Shown here: positions 22,971 to 31,111 of the stretch, piece by piece
Layout: every line of letters starts with the position of its first letter
How positions within the stretch are numbered: position 1 is the first letter of the stretch
NCBI RefSeq assembly: GCF_028281565.1
Contig: NZ_JANQJQ010000039.1
Location: forward strand, 1 to 32,248
From: Seonamhaeicola sp.
Lineage (GTDB): Bacteria; Bacteroidota; Bacteroidia; Flavobacteriales; Flavobacteriaceae
Direction: 5' to 3'
DNA: 32,248 nt
Made by a program: the position numbers and the translations under genes
The notes under the pieces: model-generated
Database searches by the model: none
Told to the model about the DNA's origin: nothing
Seen by the model: only the letters and a program-made list of their open reading frames with translations

Positions 22971-23709
22971 AACGTTCTGGTTACATATCATCTTTCTTTT
23001 CATCAGCCTGGTTTGTTATTCTAAAACCTTTGAAACTGTTGTCGTAAAAAACGACAGCCTGAAAGTTGATACCTCAACGCAAATAGCACCTCGTAGTTTT
23101 GAGGACCTAAACGCTATTTACGCGGGGGAAGACTATATCTATGAACGCACTGTTGAAAGTTCCGGTTGGTGGACACGGTTTAAACAGTGGCTAAATGATT
23201 TTTTCAGAGACCTGTTCGATATAAAAAACGAAGGACAAGCTTCGAAAGCAACTGACATTGCCTTAAAAATAGCAGGTATAATAATTTCCCTTTTGGTTAT
23301 CTACTTCATTTTCAGAGCCGTTATGAATAATGAAGGCACCTGGGTGTTTGGCAAATCTTCTGATAAAAGTATCATTCCGGTAACCGATATTGAAAACAAT
23401 ATCCACGCTACAGATTTCAAAAAGCTAATTGAAGATGCCGAGAAAGATAACAACTTCCGTTTAGCCATTCGGTATTACTATTTATGGCTTTTGAAACTAT
23501 TGACCCAGGCGGAAATTATTGAATATGACGTTGAAAAAACCAATAGCGATTATCAAAACGAAATCACTCAGGACAACGTAAAAAAAGAATTTGCATACAC
23601 CTCCTACCTCTACAACTATATTTGGTATGGTGAATTTAATGTGAATCCTTCAGAATTTGACAAGGCAAAGCATGCTTTTACTAAATTTTTAAACGCCGTA
23701 AAAGTATGA
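22963..23709 (+). CDS. DUF4129 domain-containing membrane protein
   Basis: 248 aa with a GTG start at 22963, inside the end of the previous gene. There is a signal or anchor segment at residues 2-20, a short external region (FEDLNAIYAGEDYIYERTVESSGWWTRFKQWLNDFFRDLF) and a second membrane helix (AGIIISLLVIYFIFRAV). The C-terminal DUF4129 domain is recognised by DAEKDNNFRLAIRYYYLWLLKLLTQAEII and the ending YIWYGEFNVNPSEFDKAKHAFTKF, where the WYG element is typical. It is likely a structural partner in the envelope complex of this cluster. Its end overlaps the DUF4350 gene in an ATGA. Confidence 0.85.
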   Translation: MNKTFWLHIIFLFISLVCYSKTFETVVVKNDSLKVDTSTQIAPRSFEDLNAIYAGEDYIYERTVESSGWWTRFKQWLNDFFRDLFDIKNEGQASKATDIALKIAGIIISLLVIYFIFRAVMNNEGTWVFGKSSDKSIIPVTDIENNIHATDFKKLIEDAEKDNNFRLAIRYYYLWLLKLLTQAEIIEYDVEKTNSDYQNEITQDNVKKEFAYTSYLYNYIWYGEFNVNPSEFDKAKHAFTKFLNAVKV

Positions 23710-24902
23710 ACAAAACACTAAAAATATATATAGGACTTCTCATATTGCTTTTCGTTGTAGTCATTGCCATTGATTTTTCTAAGCCCAAACCCATCAATTG
23801 GAACCCAACTTATAATGAGTTGCACAAAATACCTTATGGTACCTTTATACTACATGATCAATTAAAAAACCTGTTTCCCGATAGTGAGATCAAGAACATT
23901 AAAGTAACCCCTTATGAATATTTCGATGCGTTTTATAGTTGGGAAGACAGCCTTTACAACACAAGCGGCACCTATATACTCATTGATCATTTTTCAGAGG
24001 TTGACGAGGTTTCTGCACAGGAATTATTGGACTTTGCCTCTCATGGAAATGATGTTTTTATATCGTCTAACTACATACCGGAAAAAATATTGGATTCCCT
24101 TTCCATAGATATTAAAAATCAATTCGATTTTAAAGGGAAAGCTGAGTTGAGTTTTTCCAATCCCCTTTTTAAAAAAGATTCCATTACCATTAAAAAAGGT
24201 TTGAGCAACTACTATTTTTCAGAATTGGATTCTTTAGCCACAACCGTTTTGGGATATCAAAAGTTCAATACAATAAAACGAATAAATTATATAAAAGTGG
24301 AGCATGGTTTGGGCAACTTCTTTTTGCATTTACAACCGGTTGTATTTACAAACTATCACCTGTTAAAAAACAAAAACAAGAAGTACGTCTCGGCTGCTTT
24401 ATCATATTTAAATGACGGTACCATTCATTTTGATTCGCAAAATAAAATTGGGGCAGATTTAAGCAGGTCACCCTTACGATTTATACTGAGTAAGCCTGCT
24501 TTAAGAAATGCCTGGTGGTTAGCATTGGCGACTTTGATTTTGTTTATGATCTTTAATGCCAAACGAAGACAACGTATTGTCAACGTGATCAAACCACTTG
24601 AGAACTCTACCATTGCCTTTACCAAAACCATTGGTAATCTGTATTACGAAACCAAGGATCATAACGCGATCATTGAGAAAAAAATAACCTACTTTTTGGA
24701 GCATTTAAGACGTAAATACTACGTTGACACCGAACTATTAGACGATAAGTTTGTAAAGAACCTGAGTTTAAAATCGAATAAAGACAAAGAAGATGTACAA
24801 GCACTTATTAATCTTATCTTAAATTTAAAAGCTAAAAGCAACTGCACAGAGGCAGATTTGCTTCAACTAAATAAAGCAATTGAAGATTTTTATACCAAAT
24901 AA
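23706..24902 (+). CDS. DUF4350 domain-containing membrane protein
   Basis: 398 aa. An N-terminal anchor (residues 5-24) precedes the DUF4350 region with NPTYNELHKIPYGTFILHDQLKNLFP, a GATase-like fold: TYILIDHFSEVDEVSAQELLDFASHGNDVFISSNYIP. A second membrane helix (NAWWLALATLILFMIFNA, about 262-279) leads to a cytoplasmic helical domain (KTIGNLYYETKDHNAIIEKKITYFLEHLRRKYY). It starts in a 4-bp ATGA overlap with DUF4129 and ends 3 bp before moxR. The cytoplasmic tail is the natural contact for MoxR. Catalytic activity is not evident. Confidence 0.85.
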   Translation: MNKTLKIYIGLLILLFVVVIAIDFSKPKPINWNPTYNELHKIPYGTFILHDQLKNLFPDSEIKNIKVTPYEYFDAFYSWEDSLYNTSGTYILIDHFSEVDEVSAQELLDFASHGNDVFISSNYIPEKILDSLSIDIKNQFDFKGKAELSFSNPLFKKDSITIKKGLSNYYFSELDSLATTVLGYQKFNTIKRINYIKVEHGLGNFFLHLQPVVFTNYHLLKNKNKKYVSAALSYLNDGTIHFDSQNKIGADLSRSPLRFILSKPALRNAWWLALATLILFMIFNAKRRQRIVNVIKPLENSTIAFTKTIGNLYYETKDHNAIIEKKITYFLEHLRRKYYVDTELLDDKFVKNLSLKSNKDKEDVQALINLILNLKAKSNCTEADLLQLNKAIEDFYTK

Positions 24903-24905
24903 ATT

Positions 24906-25979
24906 ATGGAGCACTTAGAGAACCCACAAGATGACGCTTTAGAGCCTAAAAATGAGCAACAGGCATTTGAAGAAACGCTTTCGGGAAATGACACTGGATC
25001 TGACGATAGTTTAGATTTTAAAACCCGAATAGATTTAACCGAATTACAAGAAGGTATTACCCTGATTAAAAGCGAAATAGGTAAAGTGATCGTTGGTCAA
25101 AAAAGTATGATCGATTTGCTAATTGCTTCTATTTTGGCTAACGGCCATTCGCTTATAGAAGGTGTTCCCGGTGTTGCTAAAACCATTTCAGCCAAACTGT
25201 TAGCCAAGTCATTGGATATTGATTTTAGCAGAATTCAGTTTACCCCGGATTTGATGCCCAGTGATATTTTAGGAACATCTGTTTTCAATATAAAATCATC
25301 TGAATTTGAATTCAAAGAAGGCCCTATTTTCTCTAATATGGTCCTAATTGACGAGATCAACAGAGCACCGGCAAAAACACAGGCGGCCTTATTTGAGGTC
25401 ATGGAAGAACGCCAAATCACTATTGATGGTAATAAATACCCAATGGATTTACCTTTCATCGTCCTTGCTACCCAAAACCCTGTGGAACAGGAAGGTACTT
25501 ATCGTTTACCGGAAGCTCAGCTAGACCGGTTCTTATTCAAAATAGACATTGATTATCCTAATTTAAACGAAGAGATTGAAATTATAAACAGAGAACAATC
25601 CTTAAAAGGCAGTGTAAAGACAGATCAAATAACCTCGCATTTAACAAAAAAACAGATTGCTAAATTTCAGGATCTGGTAAATCAGGTTATCATAGAGTCC
25701 CATTTGGTAAAATATATCGCTGATATTATTGTGAATACCCGAAGTAATCCGTTTTTATATTTGGGCGCATCACCAAGGGCCTCTATTGCCATTTTAAAGG
25801 CAAGTAAAGCTTTTGCGGCAATGAACGGACGTGATTTTGTAACACCTGAAGACATTAAACAAGCAGCCATTCCGGTTTTACAGCACCGCGTTATTGTAAC
25901 CCCGGAACGTGAAATGGAAGGCGTCACCACAAAACAAATTATAAAACAAATTATTGAAGCCGTGGAAATCCCAAGATAA
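24906..25979 (+). CDS. MoxR-type AAA+ ATPase
   Basis: 357 aa. An acidic N-terminal tail of about 45 residues precedes the AAA_3 domain. Walker A is EGVPGVAKTISAK. Walker B is MVLIDEINRAPAKTQAALFEVMEERQ. Sensor 1 is VLATQNPVEQEGTYRLPEAQLDRF, and the C-terminal lid includes LGASPRASIAILKASKAFA. MoxR proteins act as chaperone-like ATPases that mature protein complexes, typically together with a DUF58/vWA partner, which follows here after 89 bp. It starts 3 bp after the DUF4350 stop. The long acidic tail is poorly conserved in the family; an internal start is possible but not needed. Confidence 0.93.
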   Translation: MEHLENPQDDALEPKNEQQAFEETLSGNDTGSDDSLDFKTRIDLTELQEGITLIKSEIGKVIVGQKSMIDLLIASILANGHSLIEGVPGVAKTISAKLLAKSLDIDFSRIQFTPDLMPSDILGTSVFNIKSSEFEFKEGPIFSNMVLIDEINRAPAKTQAALFEVMEERQITIDGNKYPMDLPFIVLATQNPVEQEGTYRLPEAQLDRFLFKIDIDYPNLNEEIEIINREQSLKGSVKTDQITSHLTKKQIAKFQDLVNQVIIESHLVKYIADIIVNTRSNPFLYLGASPRASIAILKASKAFAAMNGRDFVTPEDIKQAAIPVLQHRVIVTPEREMEGVTTKQIIKQIIEAVEIPR

Positions 25980-25999
25980 TGGCTAATAAATACTATGTC

Positions 26000-26020
26000 A
26001 TTCTGAACTTGTTTCAGAAT
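26000..26020. repeat. Dispersed palindrome inside the MoxR operon
   Basis: ATTCTGAA-CTTGT-TTCAGAAT is a perfect 8-bp inverted repeat between moxR and the DUF58 gene. It resembles the dispersed flavobacterial palindrome type also seen as TCCTGAA-ACCAG-TTCAGGA at 31633-31651. Confidence 0.6.
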
Positions 26021-26024
26021 CTCA

Positions 26025-26066
26025 CTAATAACTATTAACTATTAACTATTAACTATTAACTAAAAT
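26025..26066 (+). repeat. Heptamer array CTATTAA x4 before the DUF58 gene
   Basis: CTATTAA is repeated exactly four times (26032-26059), with degenerate units CTAATAA before and CTAAAAT after. The GTG start of the DUF58 gene lies 2 bp past the last unit, so array length affects the translation-initiation region. The heptamer also occurs inside the 164-bp composite repeat. Confidence 0.85.
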
Positions 26067-26068
26067 TA

Positions 26069-27400
26069 GTGAAACGTCTTAAACCTTTTTACATACAAAA
26101 CCGCTTTTTTTATGCCTGCATCGGCATCATGATACTGTTTGTAATCAGTTTTGTGTTTCCGGTTTGGTTTAATGCGGTTAGGTTATTATTGTTGGTTTTA
26201 ATAGCACTGACTTTTCTTGACGCACTAATTCTCTTTGCAACAAAACGAGGTTTAAAAGGTGTTAGAACCTTACCTGAAAAGTTGTCAAACGGCGACCAAA
26301 ATCCTGTGCATCTCAGTATTGAGAACTTTTATACGTTTCCTGTTTACATTAGAATTATTGATGAAATACCCGAGCAATTTCAGGTCAGAAATTTTAAAAT
26401 AGACCGAAAACTCGCCCCTTCCAGCATTACAGAATTAGCATATGAATTAAGACCAACCGAACGTGGAGAGTACCACTTTGGAAAACTCAATGTTTACGTA
26501 TCTTCTGTGTTTGGGTTAGTGACGCGTCGCTTTAGTTTTAATGATGGCGAAATGGTTCCGACTTATCCCAGTTTCATTCAATTGCGCAAATATAATTTGT
26601 TAGCCATAAGCAATAACCTTAATCAGTATGGCATTAAAAAAGTGCGCAGATTGGGACATACTATGGAGTTTGAACAAATCAAAGAGTATGTTCAGGGGGA
26701 TGATCTTCGTACTATAAACTGGAAAGCCACAGCTAAGAAAAACCAGTTGATGGTGAATCAGTATCAGGATGAAAAATCACAACCTATTTATTCTGTTATT
26801 GATAAAGGCAGGGTTATGAAAATGCCTTTTGATGGCTTATCCCTTTTAGACTATGCCATAAATGCTGCTTTAGTGATCTCTAACGTGGCATTAAAGAAAC
26901 AAGATAAAGCCGGTATTTTTTCATTCTCCAAAAAAGTTGAAAACAGAGTTGTGGCGGAGCGCAGGTCCTCTCAAATGAACTTAATCCTGGAAGGGCTATA
27001 CAACGTAAACACCGATTTTTTTGAAAGCGACTTCGGCAGACTTTACGCCGATATTAAACGGAACATCACGCAACGCAGTTTAATACTACTCTACACCAAC
27101 TTTGAAACTTTGGACGGATTACACAGACAATTACCGTATTTAAAAGGCATTGCAAAAAGTCATTTACTGGTCGTCATTTTCTTTAAAAATACGGAGTTAA
27201 ATAACTTAATCAATAACAAAGCTGAAACCGTTCAACAGGCTTATGATAAAGTGATCGCAGAAAAATTTGCTTTTGAAAAGCGCCTCATTGTAAATGAACT
27301 TAAAAAGTACGGTATCTATTCTATCCTGACCACACCGGAAAACCTCACCATTGATACCATAAATAAATATTTAGAGATCAAAGCGAGAGGGCTACTATAA
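26069..27400 (+). CDS. DUF58 domain-containing protein
   Basis: 443 aa, starting at GTG 26069 just after the heptamer array. Two N-terminal membrane helices (about 10-60) are followed by a beta domain (LPEKLSNGDQNPVHLSIENFY) and the DUF58 core, FEQIKEYVQGDDLRTINWKATAKKNQLMVNQYQDEKSQPIYSVID. The vWA-like strand that should carry a MIDAS motif DxSxS reads VIDKGRVM here, so metal-ion binding looks lost. The C-terminal third continues the vWA-like alpha/beta fold. It is the usual partner of MoxR and likely the remodelled or scaffold component. It is the last gene of the plus-strand operon. Confidence 0.9.
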   Translation: MKRLKPFYIQNRFFYACIGIMILFVISFVFPVWFNAVRLLLLVLIALTFLDALILFATKRGLKGVRTLPEKLSNGDQNPVHLSIENFYTFPVYIRIIDEIPEQFQVRNFKIDRKLAPSSITELAYELRPTERGEYHFGKLNVYVSSVFGLVTRRFSFNDGEMVPTYPSFIQLRKYNLLAISNNLNQYGIKKVRRLGHTMEFEQIKEYVQGDDLRTINWKATAKKNQLMVNQYQDEKSQPIYSVIDKGRVMKMPFDGLSLLDYAINAALVISNVALKKQDKAGIFSFSKKVENRVVAERRSSQMNLILEGLYNVNTDFFESDFGRLYADIKRNITQRSLILLYTNFETLDGLHRQLPYLKGIAKSHLLVVIFFKNTELNNLINNKAETVQQAYDKVIAEKFAFEKRLIVNELKKYGIYSILTTPENLTIDTINKYLEIKARGLL

Positions 27401-27406
27401 AGAAAA

Positions 27407-27438
27407 AGACCCTTTTGAATGTTATTTCAAAAAGGTCT
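27407..27438. terminator. Hairpin between DUF58 gene and dps
   Basis: AGACCCTTTTGAA (27407-27419) pairs with TTCAAAAAGGTCT (27426-27438) at 12 of 13 positions around a 6-nt loop. It lies between convergent genes and is the likely end of the MoxR/DUF58 operon. The U-run after it is poor, so this is tentative. Confidence 0.55.
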
Positions 27439-27473
27439 CTCCATCTATTAATCAAACTAACCAACTTAATTAC

Positions 27474-27953
27474 CTAAACGTCTTCGTTTAACCAGGCTTT
27501 CATCATCCACACGGTTTTTTCCTGTTCTGTGATAAAATCGCTCATCATACTATTGGTTCCTTCATCGTGGGCTTCACCTGATTTTTCCAATATCTCTCTT
27601 TCTATTTTCAGCAATTCTGTTAATGAATCCACGATCAATCTTACAGCCTTAACATCTTCAGACACGTTTTTACCAACCGGCACCTTTGCCGAAGCCGAGT
27701 AATCTTCAAACGTATGAAGTGGTATGTCACCCAATGTTAAAACGCGCTCTGCTATTTCATCAACCTTAGCATTTGCGTCCGTATAGAGTTCTTCAAATTT
27801 GGCATGCAAATCGAAAAAACTTTTTCCTTTTATGTTCCAGTGAATGCCTCTGAGGTTTTGATAGTATATTTGAAAATTAGCCAATAAATGGTTCAAGTCA
27901 TTAGCTAATTCTTTTGTTTTTGCACTCTCTAATCCTATTGTATTTAACATCAT
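27474..27953 (-). CDS. dps: Dps family ferritin-like DNA-protection protein
   Basis: 159 aa, the usual Dps length. Dps dodecamers oxidise Fe2+ with H2O2 and shelter DNA. The inter-subunit ferroxidase ligands are visible in GIHWNIKGKSFFDLHAKFEELYTDANAKVDEIAERV: His of HWN, His of DLH, then the Asp/Glu pairs. The start is either of two adjacent Met codons (27953 or 27950). Divergent from oxyR across 105 bp of very AT-rich DNA, so peroxide induction through OxyR is the natural expectation. Confidence 0.93.
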   Translation of the reverse strand: MMLNTIGLESAKTKELANDLNHLLANFQIYYQNLRGIHWNIKGKSFFDLHAKFEELYTDANAKVDEIAERVLTLGDIPLHTFEDYSASAKVPVGKNVSEDVKAVRLIVDSLTELLKIEREILEKSGEAHDEGTNSMMSDFITEQEKTVWMMKAWLNEDV

Positions 27954-27978
27954 TTTTTATTATAATTTTTATTTATCA

Positions 27979-27986
27979 CAAAATTA
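27979..27986 (-). promoter_or_regulatory. -7 box TAATTTTG of dps
   Basis: An exact TAnnTTTG match on the minus strand, 25 bp before the dps start. The 105-bp oxyR-dps gap is nearly all A/T, so I could not place a -33 box or an OxyR site with confidence. Confidence 0.4.
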
Positions 27987-28058
27987 TTTTATAATTAACA
28001 TTATTTATTATAGTTTTTATTGATAGATTTTATATTTTTATAACCTAAATTTATAAAC

Positions 28059-28997
28059 ATGACCATAACACAATTATATTATGTTCTGGCAGTAGCCGAA
28101 CATCAGAACTTTACCAAGGCAGCTGAAAAGTGCTTTGTAACACAACCCACGTTGAGTATGCAAATTCAAAAGTTAGAAGATCAATTAGATGTTCAAATTT
28201 TTGACCGCAGTAAAAAACCGATAGAATTAACAGAGGTTGGCAAGAAAATAGTAACCCAGGCCCGCAATATAGTCAATGAATCGTACCGGATCCAGGACAT
28301 AGTAGATCAGCAAAAAGGGTTTATTGGCGGTGAATTTAAATTGGGGATCATTCCTACCATTATGCCAACACTGTTACCTATGTTTTTAAAAACATTTATT
28401 AAAAGACATCCCAAGGTAAAACTCAAGATAGAGGAGCTAACTACTGAGGAAATTATTGCCAGAATAAAAGACGGACATTTGGACGCTGCCATAGCAGCAA
28501 CCCCCTTAGAAGATGAAAACATAAAAGAACGCGTACTTTATTTTGAGCCTTTTGTAAATTATATCCCAAAAAATCACAAGCTGTATGGGAAAGAAAAAAT
28601 AGACAGCACTGATTTAGAGATTGAGGATATGCTTTTGCTTGAAGACGGGCATTGCTTTAGAGACGGGGTCATTAATTTATGCAAAGTGTTTAAAGACCAT
28701 ATTGACGATAAATTTCAACTGGAAAGCGGCAGTATAGAAACACTTATAAAATTATCAAATGAGGGCTTGGGCATGACACTGCTACCCTATTTACATACTT
28801 TGGATATACATGAAAAGGAAAAAGAGAACTTGCATTACTTCAATGATCCACCACCTGCCAGAGAAGTTAGCATCATTTATCATAAAAGTGAACTTAAGAT
28901 GCAAATTATTGAAGCCTTGCAGGATACAATCTCCGGAATTATACGAGGGGCGATTGCTTTTCAGGATGTAAAAATTATAAGTCCGTTACCAAAATAG
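28059..28997 (+). CDS. oxyR: Hydrogen peroxide sensor OxyR (LysR family)
   Basis: 312 aa. The LysR helix-turn-helix lies at residues 1-60 (FTKAAEKCFVTQPTLSMQIQKLEDQLDVQIFDR). The regulatory domain holds the redox pair in LLLEDGHCFRDGVINLCKVF: Cys199 and Cys208, the same numbering as in E. coli OxyR, where H2O2 makes a disulphide between them. The GHCFRD motif is diagnostic for OxyR against other LysR proteins. Divergent dps supports the call. A strong terminator follows its stop codon. Confidence 0.95.
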   Translation: MTITQLYYVLAVAEHQNFTKAAEKCFVTQPTLSMQIQKLEDQLDVQIFDRSKKPIELTEVGKKIVTQARNIVNESYRIQDIVDQQKGFIGGEFKLGIIPTIMPTLLPMFLKTFIKRHPKVKLKIEELTTEEIIARIKDGHLDAAIAATPLEDENIKERVLYFEPFVNYIPKNHKLYGKEKIDSTDLEIEDMLLLEDGHCFRDGVINLCKVFKDHIDDKFQLESGSIETLIKLSNEGLGMTLLPYLHTLDIHEKEKENLHYFNDPPPAREVSIIYHKSELKMQIIEALQDTISGIIRGAIAFQDVKIISPLPK

Positions 28998-29003
28998 AAC
29001 ACG

Positions 29004-29033
29004 AAAAAAAGCGACCTGTGGGTCGCTTTTTTT
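29004..29033. terminator. Bidirectional intrinsic terminator
   Basis: A GC-rich stem GCGACC / GGTCGC with loop TGTG is extended by an A-run on the left and a T-run on the right (AAAAAAAGCGACC...GGTCGCTTTTTTT). It is a perfect intrinsic terminator in both directions, shared by oxyR and the convergent 65-aa gene, whose stop overlaps its right edge. Confidence 0.9.
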
Positions 29034-29229
29034 ATGGTTTTAAATAAATTAAACATTGATTCAATTCCGGGTTTTGCTGTACTAGAGAAAGAATAAAAAT
29101 TTTAAGCTCTTCTATCTCATAAGGTAGTAATCTGGTTACTGCTTTTTGTACTTCTTTGCAAAACAACGTAGCGTCAAAACTAACTTTATTAAGTACAGTT
29201 TTGGTGTACTCTAGCATTGCTCTTGCCAT
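29032..29229 (-). CDS. Small protein of unknown function (65 aa)
   Basis: 65-aa, helical, soluble protein beginning MARAMLEYTKTVLNKVSFDATLF and ending NPELNQCLIYLKP, with two Cys (in FCKEV and NQCLI) and a central LLPYEIEELKIFILSLV helix. The sequence has the feel of a small protein conserved across Flavobacteriaceae, but I know no assigned role. Its convergent end at the shared terminator after oxyR supports a real transcript. It runs with no partner. Confidence 0.72.
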   Translation of the reverse strand: MARAMLEYTKTVLNKVSFDATLFCKEVQKAVTRLLPYEIEELKIFILSLVQQNPELNQCLIYLKP

Positions 29230-29360
29230 AGTTATCTTAAGGTTTAGGTTTAAAATTAATAAATGTAGATCTGCTTAATAGGCTTTGATATTTTTAATTT
29301 TAGGACTCTAAATTTAATAAAAAATCGCGTTTTAAACACTATTTAGCCTAACTTTAACAT

Positions 29361-30161
29361 TTAAAATCTATTATCTCCATCCAATAAATCTCCCAAACCA
29401 CCAAGTATACTGCCTTCTCCTTTATCTTTGCCTCCACCTCGGGGTGCCGAGGCCAAAACCCTACCGGCTAACCTGCTAAATGGCAATGATTGTATATACA
29501 CTGTTCCCGGGCCTTGAAGGGTTGCAAAGAATAGGCCTTCACCCCCAAAAATGGTATTTTTAATCCCGCCTACAAACTCTATATCATAGTCTACCGTATG
29601 ATCAAATCCCACAATACATCCGGTATCTACCTTTAACGTTTCACCGGCCATCAATTCTTTTTTGGCCATGGTACCACCGGCATGTACAAAGGCCATACCA
29701 TCACCTTCCAGTTTCTGCATAATAAAACCTTCGCCTCCAAAAAGACCTCTGCCCAATTTCTTGGAAAACTCAATACCTACACTAACACCTTTTGCGGCAC
29801 ATAAAAAGGCATCTTTTTGGCAAATAAATTTACCTCCAAACTGCGTTAAATCTATGGGAATGATTTTCCCCGGATAGGGTGATGCAAAAGATACTTTTCG
29901 TTTCCCGATGATCTCGTTATAGAAAGCTGTCATAAACAAGCTTTCACCGGTTAGAATGCGCTTACCGGCCCCTAATATTTTACCTAAAAACCCGGAGTCT
30001 TTTTGAGAACCATCTCCAAAAATGGTTTCCATTTTAATGCCTTCGTCCATCATCATAAAGCTTCCTGCCTCTGCAACAACGGCTTCTTGAGGGTCCAGTT
30101 CAATTTCTACGTATTGCATTTCTTCGCCGTAGATTGTATAATCAATTTCGTGTGCTGTCAT
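29361..30161 (-). CDS. TIGR00266/AIM24 family protein
   Basis: 266 aa, no signal peptide. The double beta-helix of the AIM24/TIGR00266 family is seen in [105 protein letters not shown] and [18 protein letters not shown] Gly-rich tail ([16 protein letters not shown]) closes the protein. Yeast Aim24 is mitochondrial; the bacterial function is unknown. It stands between repeat-rich gaps and is likely monocistronic. Confidence 0.9.
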   Translation of the reverse strand: MTAHEIDYTIYGEEMQYVEIELDPQEAVVAEAGSFMMMDEGIKMETIFGDGSQKDSGFLGKILGAGKRILTGESLFMTAFYNEIIGKRKVSFASPYPGKIIPIDLTQFGGKFICQKDAFLCAAKGVSVGIEFSKKLGRGLFGGEGFIMQKLEGDGMAFVHAGGTMAKKELMAGETLKVDTGCIVGFDHTVDYDIEFVGGIKNTIFGGEGLFFATLQGPGTVYIQSLPFSRLAGRVLASAPRGGGKDKGEGSILGGLGDLLDGDNRF

Positions 30162-30263
30162 TTTTATTATGTTTATTCGTTGATTTGTTTATTTGTTGAT
30201 ACGTTAAGCATTTTGTTACAACCGATTTAAAATTCCAAATTTCAAATTCCAAAACTCTAAACT

Positions 30264-30516
30264 AACTCTCGCGAAGGCGCTAAGCCGCAAAAATGTTAAT
30301 AGTTATTAGTTAAAAGTTAATAGATTCACTGTTGTTTATAAAACCCATAAACGGAATAACTAGAAACATAAAACTGCGAACTGTCCACTGCTTACTACAA
30401 ACTGAGTACTGCCAACTGAACACTGGTATCTCTCGCAAAGACGCTAAAACGCAAAGTATAACTACTACTAACTGAGACTGCAAACTGTCTACTGCCAACA
30501 GAACACTGCCTACTGT
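30264..30516 (-). repeat. Inverted single copy of the composite heptad repeat
   Basis: Read on the minus strand this segment follows the 164-bp repeat of 9588-10062: nnnCAGT heptamers, a shared middle (ATGTTTCTAGTTATTCCGTT), CTATTAA-type heptamers and the TTAGCGCCTTCGCGAGAG tail, with a second nnnCAGT block at 30466-30516. On the plus strand it reads as ACTGnnn units. It fills most of the 348-bp gap between the AIM24 and DUF4442 genes and overlaps the last codons of the latter. Confidence 0.88.
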
Positions 30517-30965
30517 TTAACTTTCACACTCCACTCAAATCTAAAAGTAGAAACGGCAATGCCTTCTTCATTGACTCCAACAGATTCTAACCAAACAGTT
30601 TGTCCTTCTCCGGTTTCCATAGCTTTATTTAAGGTTTCATCAATGAGGGTTCCCTGATGACAGGTAAACGTAATCCTTCCTGTTGCTTTCTTGGTGTATT
30701 TTGCTTCATTGGCAACCACTAACATGGATATTTTTTTATCGGATGCTCTGATTTTCCCAATCATTATAGCTGCTGTTGAAAGTTCTGCTGCCATACCCTG
30801 AACCGCCCAAAACATGGATTTAAATGGATTTTGGTTTATCCAACGGTGTTTTACAGAAACCACACATTTTTTTTCATCCAAATGTTTTACCCTTACCCCG
30901 CATATATAAGCAGATGGCAGTTTAAACATACTGAAAGTATTTAGTTTTTCGGGAGTTAGCGTCAT
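30510..30965 (-). CDS. DUF4442 hotdog-fold thioesterase-like protein
   Basis: 151 aa with a hotdog fold as in PaaI/YiiD-type proteins: VRVKHLDEKKCVVSVKHRWINQNPFKSMFWAVQGMAAELSTAAIM, the central helix of the fold following NPF.S.F. The remainder (KISMLVVANEAKYTKKATGRITFTC) supplies the beta strands. Activity on acyl-CoA or acyl-ACP is possible but unproven for DUF4442. The last Gln codon and the TAG stop lie inside the heptamer array (CAG-TAG-GCAGT), so the C-terminus has been shaped by the repeat. Confidence 0.85.
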   Translation of the reverse strand: MTLTPEKLNTFSMFKLPSAYICGVRVKHLDEKKCVVSVKHRWINQNPFKSMFWAVQGMAAELSTAAIMIGKIRASDKKISMLVVANEAKYTKKATGRITFTCHQGTLIDETLNKAMETGEGQTVWLESVGVNEEGIAVSTFRFEWSVKVKQ

Positions 30966-31038
30966 TTTACAACTATAAATTTTTCACTAAGTTATGAAAA
31001 TATACAGCAATCTTAAATGTTAAATTTATGTTAATTTT

Positions 31039-31063
31039 AGGTACTATGCGTAACAAAGTACCT
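31039..31063. promoter_or_regulatory. AGGTAC-N13-GTACCT inverted repeat
   Basis: A perfect 6-bp inverted repeat ends 11 bp upstream of the -7 box at 31075-31082, so it would overlap the -33 region. That is a sensible position for a repressor operator of the DUF4870 gene. Confidence 0.4.
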
Positions 31064-31074
31064 TATTTTAGACT

Positions 31075-31082
31075 TATCTTTG
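31075..31082 (+). promoter_or_regulatory. -7 box TATCTTTG of the DUF4870 gene
   Basis: An exact TAnnTTTG match 29 bp before the ATG at 31112. Confidence 0.55.
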
Positions 31083-31111
31083 CATAAGAAACTATTATAT
31101 GTTTTTAATCA

